Below, one piece after another: positions 54,238-64,000 of a stretch of 64,000 nt of DNA. The notes under the pieces are model-generated. The model made no database searches and was not told the origin of the DNA. It worked only from the letters and a program-made list of their open reading frames with translations. The stretch comes from Quercus robur (Eukaryota; Streptophyta; Magnoliopsida; Fagales; Fagaceae): assembly GCF_932294415.1 (NCBI RefSeq), contig NC_065539.1, forward strand, positions 48,379,501-48,443,500. The letters are read 5' to 3'. The position numbers were made by a program, and so were the translations under genes. Each line of letters opens with the position of its first letter. Position 1 is the stretch's first letter.

Positions 54238-55779
54238 AGTGATAGCATTGCAGTGCAGTTGAAAGAAAGGAAAAAGAAATTCACTCAGAGAGAGAGAGAT
54301 GAAAATCATTAGCTTGAGTTCCTTCTTGATTATTATAACAGTGTTTGCAATTCAAGAAGCTTGCCATGGAGAACCATTGACGCAAGATTATTACAAGGAT
54401 AGTTGTGCAAATGTCGAAGACATTGTCAGGAAGGTCACTTGGAAATATGTTGCTCAAGATTTGACTTTGGCTACCCCATTACTGAGGCTACATTTTCATG
54501 ATTGTTTTGTTAGGGTAATTCATGCCTTTTTCTTTTATAATTCATGCTTTTAGTTTTATATTAACTCATGAGATAACACTCATAATATATGAGTCCACTC
54601 ACTTATAGGACCTGCATATTATGATGGTACATGCATGAATCCAAAACACTAGATACTACATTCTTTTAAACAGTATAGACATTTTATTAACTTTTAACTT
54701 TCCAATGTTTTGTTATTTTGCAATGTTAGGGTACTTTTTTAACAACCAAATTTCACAATTTGTTAAGGCGTGTGGTTGTTATTGTGCAATATCACTTATA
54801 TATGAACTCATATCAGTAACATTTTTATTGTATACCTATCATAATTTACCACCTCAACTTAAGTGAAAAATGATTGTTAAAGTTTTATGTCACCAGATTT
54901 ATTACTCTTTTATTACCTCAATCCTCTTTTCTCATAAAAAAAAATCAAGAAATCATCACATATGATGCACATGTGAATATTACATAGTTAAAAAAATAAT
55001 ATATGCTTGCAACAATTTAAACAGGACATATAAAATAAATTACCTCATTTTTTCTTAATTTTACAAAAGATAATCAGATGTAAATTTTACATTAGAAAGT
55101 CAAAATTTGTAGAATCCTTCCTATCACATTTATTTAAACCATGATACTTACTTAATTTGACAATATTTCTAAAGCAAGTTTGGTGAATGTTATATGTTAG
55201 GGTTGTGATGCCTCAGTATTGCTCGACTCTACACCAAATAATGCAGCTGAAAAGGATTCACCTCCAGATCTAACCTTGGGAGGATTCAACATTGTAGACG
55301 ATATCAAAGCTGAAGTAGAGAAGCAATGTCCTAGATTTGTCTCATGCATGTGCTGATATCGTGGCCTTAGCTGCTAGAGACTCAGTTTCATTCCAAATAA
55401 TTTTTGAAAAATATTTTAATATAATCTTATACACACAAACAATGAAATCTCTACTTGATCAATATTTAAATGGAGTGCAAGTTTTGTTTATTTTTTTATT
55501 TAACACTATTCTTTTTAGTTTTTCTAATATATATGGTACAACAAAATTGTTAAGTTTAATTGCTATGGATATGGCTGCAATATAAGAGATTATTGTGGGA
55601 AGTGCCGCTTGGAAGAAGAGACGGAACCATATCACTTGCTTCAGAAGCCATTGACAACCTCCCTCCACCAACTTTCAATTTTGTACAACTCAAGCAAAAT
55701 TTCGCTAGCAAAGGCCTCGACGTTCTTGATCTTGTAGTTTTTATCAGGTAAAGAACATAGAAAGAAAAAGGGGCCCGCC

Positions 55780-55802
55780 GGGGGGGGGGGGGGGGGGGGG
55801 GG
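55780..55802. repeat. G homopolymer, 23 bp, in PRX-4 intron 3
   Basis: A G-run followed by G/T-rich sequence (to about 55835), starting 32 bp after the exon 3 donor. Exact length may be unreliable. Confidence 0.85.
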
Positions 55803-56162
55803 TGTTGGGGGTTGGGTTGGGTGGCTGTGGGATGTGGAGGAGTTAATTGGCACATTTTGTTATCAACCTTTGACCTTTGTTTCAAACCATCCTCTTACTT
55901 TAAATTTAATGTATACTTTTCTATCAGCTTCTTATATATGGAATAATATCTAACAAACATAATTCATACCACGTCATCAAATTGACCTTGGTTTCATGAA
56001 TTCTGTTTGTTATGTCATTATTTTTCATTTATCAAATAACAATAATAATATATAAAAACAAATTTGAAACAAAAGTCAACGTGAAGATCAAATATGCATG
56101 TAACACAAAAAAGAAGTAATAGAAAATTGGAACGTCTATTTTTGTATGAGTATTGTGAGATT

Positions 56163-56199
<37 letters not shown>

Positions 56200-56509
56200 T
56201 TGTTTGTTTGTTTTTCTGACATAGTAGCCTAATTAAGTGCCATGATGTTTGACCTAAGCTGAGTCTGATAGAAAAATATCATTTTAATTTGAAATAAATT
56301 CATTTATAATTCAAATTAACTATTATAATTTACAAGTAAATAAACGGTCAAATTATTTAAATTTTTAAATGACATGATAGTTTATAGATTGTTAGATTTA
56401 AATAATAAAATTTTAAGTGTAAAATGGATTTGAAATGGAGATGATCATATTGTGAGTCAGGCTAAGGCTGACTTAAAGTCCAGCTATTAAATAGAGGTTT
56501 CAAGTTTCA

Positions 56510-58040
56510 TTTAGTGCTCGTTTGTTTGGGCGTTTTGAGCCCAAAAAGCACGTTTTGCAAAAAGTTGGAGCAACTTTGCGTTTGGTTCAGCCCAAAACGC
56601 AACTTTTTGGAAAAAGTTGCGTTTTGGGCCAAGGCTGATAACGCGCAAACCTTATGGAGCTGAGGAGGTCCATAAAACAAAAAGTCCAACGCGTGTTTGT
56701 AACTATCTGTTGGCTCTTCCTTCAATTACCAAATTACCCTTGATAAAAGTCCTCAGTTCTCACGCCTGAAGCTCACTCTCACGCCTCTCATCTCATCTCT
56801 CTGCTCTCCCTTTGCCCTGAAGCTCACTCTCACGCCTCTCATCTCAAGCATAATCAAAATACAAACTCAAAAACATAATCTTAAAATTAATCAAACCACA
56901 ACAATAAAAGCAAAAAAATTCTTGCTCTCATAAAACTGATATAATTTAAACAACAAATCTAAAATCAAAACAACAACAACAGCAGATCAAGAATAGGAAA
57001 ACAAAAAAAATTAGAACAACAATAAATGATCAAGAAAAAGAAGAAAAAGAAGTCGATATGACCCCTGGTTGCATGCACTCCGCAGTGAGGAGGAGAGCAG
57101 TGGTGGCGGTGTGGTGGAGCAAAGACAATTTCTCCTCTCTCCATGCGTGTCTGTGTGTGTTTGAACTTTGAAGATAATGACACCAAAAGGCAAGCAAGAT
57201 TATGGAATCAAGTATCACAGAGAGAGCTAGAGAATTTATGGAATCAAGTAGAAAAAGAAAAAAAAAAAAAAAAAGAGAGAGCAGAGAATGGGAGAGCTGG
57301 AGAAATAAGGAGAAAGGAAGGCTCTGGAATTAAGTGGAATGTAAAGGAAAAAAATGATGATGGAATCCTATGGGTATACGTGTGTGGTGGACAAAATGCA
57401 AGAGAAAAAAAAAAGAAAAAAAAAGAAAAAGCAAAAGGAAACGTATGGATGAAAGAAAGGCAAAGAATTAGAAATCACAATTTAAAAATACTACCACAAT
57501 ATTTTCACAATAAATTTTAAGTAATTGGTTAATATTGGTGAGTAAAAATATAATTTCAGTGGTGGGTTCAAATTAGAACTAGTAACAACTTTCCATATAA
57601 GATTTTGTTATGATTCTTGTGAAAGTATATTGCAAAAAATATTGTGGATGTAACACTTTTTGTTGAAAAATATAATTGTTGAGAATGAATAGAAAATGAA
57701 AAAATAAATATTAAAAAAGAATAAATTTGATTAAAAAATAAAGATTAAAAAAGTGAGTAGGCAAAAGATAAATGTCACTGTTAATTGTCTAAACAGTACA
57801 AAAATTTGTCTAACATGCTGGAGATGCTCTTATATATATATATTGTTATTTTTGGTAATTTATCCCTCAAACTGCCACTTTTATAAGTGCTAGCCAAACA
57901 CTCAACTTTTTTAAAAAGCACTTTTTAACAGCTTTTACCAAATACTCAGCTTTTTGAAAATACACTTTTTCATTATGCACTTTCTGAAAACTCCACTTTT
58001 TCATTATACACTTTTACAAAAAACTGAACCAAGCTCACTT
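56510..58040. mobile_element. probable decayed DNA transposon in PRX-4 intron 3
   Basis: The left edge GTGCTCGTTTGTTTGGGCG and the right edge, read on - as GTGAGCTTGGTTCAGT, are weakly inverted. The interior has a duplicated GAAGCTCACTCTCACGCCTC (56768 and 56819), A-rich tracts, a GA-rich stretch and a MITE (57484-57656). No transposase. PRX-3 lacks this insert. Confidence 0.45.
57484..57656. mobile_element. MITE, third copy of the GCTAC-CCACAATATTTT family
   Basis: The left end is AATACTACCACAATATTTTC; the right end, read on -, is AGTGTTACATCCACAATATT. Related to 18767-18955 and 22253-22432. Confidence 0.6.
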
Positions 58041-60391
58041 TTAGCCTTGTTGCTCGGCTATAGACCATACCATTATTACAAGTTTCATTGGAGATTTACA
58101 TTGCCCTTCTTTCGACAATAGATTATATAATTTTACGGGAAAAGGTTATGGTCAGGATCCTACTCTAAATTCATCATATGCCGATTATTTGAAAATTCAC
58201 TACAACAAAATGTATTTTCAGTGACGAAAAAATTCGTCACTAAGGACCTTTAGTGACGAAATTGGACTTTTAGTGACGAAACTCATTTCGTCACTGTAGC
58301 CCCATCACTAAAAGCCCTGGTGACGAAAAATTTCGTCACTAAAAGTCTGATTTGATTTTAAAAAAAAAACTTTTAGTGACGAAAACGTTTCATCACTAAA
58401 TGTTTTCCTCACTAAAAACACTATTCAGTGACGAAAATATTTCGTCACTAAAAACACTTTAGTTTACTAGATCATATTTAGTGACGAATAATTTTGTCAC
58501 TAAAACTATGTTCGGTACATATACTGATGAAAAAATTCTTCACTAAAACTATTTTTAAGAAAATCCATGCACATATAGTGACAAAAATTTTCGTCACTAA
58601 AATCATTTCTTACAAAATTTTGCTATATTAACAATTTTTTGTTGCTATATTTGTGACGAAAAAATTCGTCACTAAAACTTATTTTCTATTTTTTTTTTAT
58701 GACTTTGATATTAACATGTAACCTGTTATTACATTATTAAAACCTCATATTTGAATAACACATTTATTTCAACAACACATTTATAAAAAAAGATCCATAC
58801 ATTCCACAAGTAAAAAATAAAAACAAGTATTCAATTCAAACTCCTTCCATACAATAATTGTTTGCAATACATACAATAACTCTACTTAAACCCTATTTTA
58901 GAACTAATGAAAGATGTTCTCAAATGTCTTCAAGTAATGCCAAAAGTAAATCCCCTAAAAGCCACCAATAAGAAATCTGCACAAATATAAAAACAATACT
59001 TCGTTAAAATCGTAAAGTAAAAACATTAACTATGTTATAAGAAACATTTCTAACAATGCATTAAGAGTATTCTAAGTATTGAAATCAATTAAAATACTAT
59101 TCATCATCAATTAAAGTACTATTCATTACATTTAATCAATAAGATCCATTCACATTTGCAAGAAACTCAACACATTCCCAATATGAATTTAAACCACCTT
59201 ATAACACCATGCAAGCCACCCGCTTGCTCTAACACAACAATCCACCACAAATCTAATTTCCAACATCACAAATATAGAGTTTACAAGTATTGAAATCTAA
59301 TAAAATAATATTCATCACATCTAATTAACAATACTCATTCACATTTGCAAGAATTAAAAAAAAAAAAACTCCTAATATGTATTTAAACTACCTTATAATA
59401 CCATGCAAGTCATCCGCTTGCTCCAACACAACATACCACCACAAATCCAATTTCCAATATCACAAGTATAGAGTTTTATAAGTTTTTAATTAAAATTTAC
59501 TTACTTTGCTCAAGCTAAGCTTACAACTTTAAAAAAAAAATCCGAGGTTATTTGCAAACAATGTGTATTTAGCCTGCAAAAGAAAAATTAAATTTATAAA
59601 TACTTCAGTCTTGAAAATGATCCTCTCATAATAAAAAGAAGAAGCGAAGGCACCAAGCCAGGAGTGATCAATCACTAGTTTTTGCCAAAGGGACACTTAC
59701 TGTTGAAATGCTTTCCTGCATAAAGAGAAACAAAATTGAAAATTGAGGAACCCAAACAATAATCTAAAATAACTAACTAAACCATAAAATAGAGAGAAAT
59801 AAAAAATAAAGAACTAACTATAAACCAAAAAATTTTCTTAGAATTCTAACACAAGCATCATAGCAAACAATTTTTTTCTCAGAACCCATATAATTTCTCC
59901 TCTTATTCACAATGACAACTACCTATCTATCATTTCTCAATCAAATTTCTCACCTAAACCAAACAAAAATTTCTTAGAATCTAAACACAGCTCAAATATT
60001 ACACCAAATATTACCCATTTGAAGACCCAAAGCTCTAATAAGTTTATAGTAAACATCTCTGGCTTTATCAACATTTCACAACAATTTCACAACTAAGACC
60101 CAAAAACATTTCACAACAATTTCAGCTAACCCAAAAATAATAGTTATCTTGTTAGAATACCACGTACATTCTAATAATTACACCTTACTGGAAAAAAAAA
60201 AAAAAATACATGCATGATTTATCACTAATGCAAGTATAAGTGTACATCATGACTAATCTAGTTGGCCATCAATTATTTGGTCAGCGGTGGCTTAATAATT
60301 GTTGCTAGAAAAGCAGCTCACCTTCATCGATTTGGAGGCTTGTTATCCAATAAAAGATGTCTGCAGTTAGATTGTAGTCAAATTTCTTTCT

Positions 60392-60426
<35 letters not shown>
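60392..60426. repeat. (GA)n microsatellite inside the CACTA element
   Basis: About 17 GA units. Confidence 0.9.
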
Positions 60427-60430
<4 letters not shown>

Positions 60431-61589
60431 GAAATAGTTCAAGATTTTGGCCATTTGACATTGTAGCAAATGGGATATTTCTCTAGCCACCAAACCTTTG
60501 GTTCCCCTCATTATATGTTGTATGGTTTGTATTAGAAAGCCTGAACTAGCATTTTCAACTTTCCAAATAAGAACCCACCCAAACCAGACTTAGATCACAC
60601 TAACCAAACTACATCAATTTGGTTATGTTTGGTTTGGTTGTGATTCAACTCTATGTTAAAAATAATGTCATACCAATACCATCATGGTATTCACTATATC
60701 CCCAAGATGGTTATGGCCCACAACAAATCAAGCCCCTTAGGGTTAACATGGTGAGCCCATTCACACAGCCACCGTAAGCAATCATATAAAGTACATTTTT
60801 TACATGGACCCAAATTCATAGATCCCACTCTCAGGCACCAAAATGAAAATTAAATAAACTACCAATCAATATAGTTGGTAGGAAAAGAAACCCATTAATA
60901 ATAATTCAGATTTTTTTTTTTTTTTAAAAGTATATAACCTAGCCACCTGATAATGCTTCTCTAAAAGTTAGATTAGTCCAATGATATCATTTTCATGCAG
61001 ACTGATTATTCGAAGCTAACATGTGCTTAACAACAACCATGTCAAACACTAGAAGGGTTTTGATTCTTTTGAATCAAAGTATTTTATTTTTATTTTTATA
61101 AAAAGTAATAAAGAATCAGTCTACTTGGGACCTGAGACCGAGGTCTTAAACTAACACTAGCATTAACCTGTCTGATTAGAGGAAACAACAAAATCATAAT
61201 AGAAAAATATTAAGTTTAGTCACATCTCTTTCCATTATATATAATTTAATGGTACCATCAAAGTCTCCAAAATGCTATAACAATCACCATTCCACAACCA
61301 CAACCACAATTCCAGTTCACAAACAACAACAACACAGCCCTCACCCAAAACAATCTATACAAAATGAGAACGGTTTCTATATGGGATTCACAACTTAGAC
61401 AAACCGTCCCACCACAGAGAACAAATCCCAAACAAGAAAAAAAAAAAAAAAAAAAAAAAAACTAACATCAAGCATTTAGAATCATTAAACAAAAATTAAC
61501 ATCAATCATTTAGAATCATTAAACAAAAATTAACAAAAAAATTAACTTAAAAGGAAAAAAAAAAAAATTACCCATTACACATCGCTGGA

Positions 61590-62100
61590 AGCGTTGGGAA
61601 CTGAAGCATTGCCAACGATCGGTGAACTGAAGCGTCGCGAATGGCGTCTGAATCGTTGCGAACGAACGGCGTCTGAATTGTCGCGAACGAACAGAGTCTG
61701 AATCGTTGCAAATGGCGTCTGAAGCGTCGCGAACGGCGCTTGAATCGTCGCAATCGGAGTTTGAATCGTCACGAAAGAACGACGTTTGAATCGTCGCAAC
61801 CAAAGTCTGAAGTGTCGCGATCGGCGCCTGAATCGTCGCAACCGGAGTCTGAATCGTTGCGAATGGCATCTAGATCGTTGCGAACGGCATCTGAATCGTC
61901 ACTATCGCCATTTGAATCGTTGGGATTTTGTGTGGGTTTTGCTCAGGCGACGTCGGCGAGCTCAGGCGACGTTGATTCTTGCGTCGCAAGCTCAAGCGAC
62001 GTCGATTCCTGTGTCGGCAAGCTCAAGCGACGTCGATTCCTGCGTCAGCGAGCTCAGGTGACGTCGATTCCTGCGTCGACGAGCTCAGGCGACGGTTTGT
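61590..62100. repeat. GC-rich minisatellite cluster in the CACTA element
   Basis: 61600-61920 has repeats of about 21 bp related to GAATCGTCGCGAACGGCGTCT. 61935-62095 has repeats of about 36-40 bp built on CTCAGGCGACGTCGATTCCTG. It is CpG-rich against AT-rich surroundings, adjacent to the right subterminal repeats. Open frames on both strands follow from the repeats. Confidence 0.8.
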
Positions 62101-62965
62101 CTAAGAAATGGAGAGAGTGAGGGAGAGACTTAGAACTAAATGTGATGAGTGAGGAAGTGTAACAAAAAATAAAACTTATTCAGTCTCAAACTTATAGTGA
62201 CGACTTATATGTCGTCACTGTTGGCTACCTATAGCGACGGAAATTAGATTCGTCGCTGATAATAATACTTTTTTTTTTATACACCGATAATAATACTGAT
62301 TCTTGTCATTTTGTTTGTAGTGACGACTTATTTTTGTCACTATTTGTCACATTCAGTGACGAAATGTCTTTCGTCACTAATAGTGTTCTTAGCATCACCT
62401 TTAGTGACGAAAGTTTTCGTCACAAAAAACTTAAACTTTTAGTGACAAAATAATTCGTCACTGTAGATCAATTTGGTTTCCCACCTCTACTTTTGTTTGG
62501 CGCCTTGAATTTAGCACACCCTATAGTGACGAAATTTAGATTTCATCACTAAATGTTACTATTTTTTTATATATATAGTGACGAAATATAAATTTCGTCA
62601 CTATATGGTACTTTTTTGTGACGAAAAAATTTTCCTCACTAAAATTTGTCACTATAGTTACATTTTGTTGTAGTGAAACCAAATGCAAGAATCTCTCAGA
62701 CAACACAACTAAAGTACCAATGGATCCTACAAGCTCTCTATCTTTTGATACTCATTACTACAAGATCTTGCTAGAAAATGAAGGTCCTTTTCAATCAGGT
62801 GCTGCACTTCTAACTGACCAAGGATCTTTAGAAGAAGTCAAAAAATTGCTTTCCTTCAAGTATTTCTTAGAGAAGTTTGCTTACTCTATGAAGAAGATGG
62901 GAGAAATTCAAGTGCTTACAGGAACTGAGGGATAGATAAGAAAAAATTGTAGGGTGGTGAATTGA

Positions 62966-63787
62966 ATTCTTAAGAGTTGTTTGATTTAATAATGAGAGAA
63001 TGTGTGTTTTATTTATATGGAGATTTCTATTTTTAGTTTTATTGAATTGTGAAGAATTGTGGTCTATTTGAGCACAAAGTGAAACCATAGGATTTGTGAG
63101 AAAATAAAGGCTTATCGTTTGTAAGTGTGATTTGAGAAATTAATTTTCTTGTTCTTTAGTGGTTGCTCATTTATAGTATTAGATTGAAGTACAATAAATT
63201 TTAATTGAATCTTCTTTTATATATATATATATATATATAGATATATATTTAATGTTTAAATGTATGAATTTACATGTAAATATACTTGACACAAAATTTC
63301 ATTGTAATTAGAAGGACACTTGGCAGAAATTAGAGTATATTTAAAATATTAAGACACTTCTTAGAATTAGAATGCAATTAGAAGGATAAGTAGCATAAAA
63401 TTATAATGTAATTTTTTGCATGTAATTTGATTCGTCAACAAATCACAGTGTTATTTAATTTTCACGACACTTACTTTATATGGTGATTTGTTGGTGCCTT
63501 CACGATTTGCATATAATTTGACCTAAATAATCAACTCGGGTAATTAAATTAATTAACTAGAGTCAATCTATAACCCAACAAATGGTATTAGAGCAAGTAC
63601 ACTCTAATTAGGTTATAATATTTGTTGTGTGATCCATTGACCTCTATTGTAATGGATTGTGGACAATCACTGATTATTCCTCCTCTTTTTTATGGTACTA
63701 ACTAATACAAAAAATCAACGATTACTTCAAACAATGCTTGCTAAACTGTTCATAGGGAAGTAAGATACCTTGCTTTCTCTCTATATA
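62966..63787. other. intergenic region between PRX-4 and PRX-5
   Basis: No gene. AT-rich with (TA)n at 63216-63240. From about 63695 it matches the PRX-3 promoter region (47955 onward; TTCATAGGGAARTAAGAT). Confidence 0.7.
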
Positions 63788-63806
63788 TATAAATAAGGAT
63801 GCAATG
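63788..63806 (+). promoter_or_regulatory. core promoter of PRX-5
   Basis: TATAAATAA followed by GGATGCAATG; closely matches the PRX-3 promoter. Confidence 0.7.
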
Positions 63807-63811
63807 TATGA

Positions 63812-64000
<189 letters not shown>

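Larger units (their letters stand above)
58198..62675. mobile_element. non-autonomous CACTA (En/Spm) transposon, 4.48 kb
   Basis: The ends are a perfect 17-bp inverted repeat, CACTACAACAAAATGTA, at 58198 and, inverted, ending at 62675. Subterminal regions (58215-58680, 62190-62655) hold many direct and inverted copies of TTTAGTGACGAAA/TTTCGTCACTAA, the usual transposase-binding pattern of this superfamily. The interior is AT-rich with a duplicated block (59200-59480) and a GC-rich repeat cluster (61590-62100). No transposase exons are visible. It sits inside exon 4 of PRX-4. Flanks fit a 3-bp AAA duplication only if two T at the left edge are filler. Confidence 0.92.
54299..62965 (+). pseudogene. 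class III peroxidase pseudogene, PRX-4, split by a CACTA transposon
   Basis: Exon equivalents are 54299-54514 (intact: signal peptide, LRLHFHDCFVR), 55201-55396, 55581-55747, 58083-58197 and 62676-62965. Lesions: a 4-bp insertion in exon 2 at the conserved SCAD (near 55344, ATGCATG); loss of the intron 2 donor (ATAAT for GTAAG at 55397); loss of the intron 2 acceptor (GCAA for GCAG before 55581); a 1-bp insertion near the end of exon 3; a short deletion removing the proximal-His motif at the start of exon 4 (58083); the 4.5-kb CACTA insertion; and a premature TAG at 62933 where PRX-3 has CAG. Intron 3 has swollen to about 2.3 kb with repeats. Closest to PRX-3. Non-functional beyond doubt. Confidence 0.93.

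Noticed and set aside
57143-57520. 125-codon Lys/Glu-rich open frame in PRX-4 intron 3
   Set aside because: It comes from A/G-rich simple sequence inside a transposon-like insert.
61519-62120. Overlapping open frames of 60-126 codons on both strands
   Set aside because: They are translations of the GC-rich minisatellites inside the CACTA element.

Overview
This is nuclear DNA of a flowering plant, almost certainly a woody eudicot. It is AT-rich, its genes carry GT-AG introns, it is dense with plant transposons (MULE, Copia, hAT, CACTA, MITEs, SINEs, solo LTRs), and it holds class III peroxidase genes, a family found only in plants. An order such as Fagales is possible, but that is an impression and not a demonstration.

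Layout: 1-5500 is the 3' part of a decayed Mutator-like element. It has a transposase pseudogene on + and a small two-exon GRF zinc-finger gene on -. 5501-10935 is a decayed Copia retrotransposon on the - strand with both LTRs, a primer-binding site and a polypurine tract. 10936-11530 is a MITE-like repeat in tandem. 11550-26000 holds two tandemly duplicated units, each with an apparently intact four-exon secretory peroxidase gene (PRX-1 at 14837-16832, PRX-2 at 23802-25911). The second unit has since gained a solo LTR, a hAT element, a MITE and a SINE.

27009-32521 (-) is a ten-exon PDCD2/Tsr4-type gene. 35299-36612 (+) is an intronless hyccin-family gene, divergently oriented to it, with another solo LTR between them. 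36613-47673 has no recognisable gene. 48105-63999 resumes the peroxidase array: intact PRX-3 (48105-50195); PRX-4, broken by several lesions and by a 4.5-kb CACTA element inside its last exon (54299-62965); and the first exon of PRX-5, whose start codon has been replaced by a 90-bp AG repeat (window edge).

The five peroxidases share a core promoter (TATA box followed by GGATGCAATG), the class III intron positions and strong sequence similarity, so they form one tandem family at different stages of decay. PDCD2 (ribosomal protein chaperone) and hyccin (PI4-kinase complex) are unrelated housekeeping genes lying between the two halves of the array.

I found no new defence or biosynthetic system. 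The most informative observations are the hidden GRF gene in the MULE, the CACTA-split peroxidase, the microsatellite that replaced a start codon, the hAT whose subterminal hairpin coincides with a duplication breakpoint, a perfect 72-bp palindrome, and two solo LTRs with exact target-site duplications. All exon boundaries were deduced by eye from GT-AG sites and family alignment.
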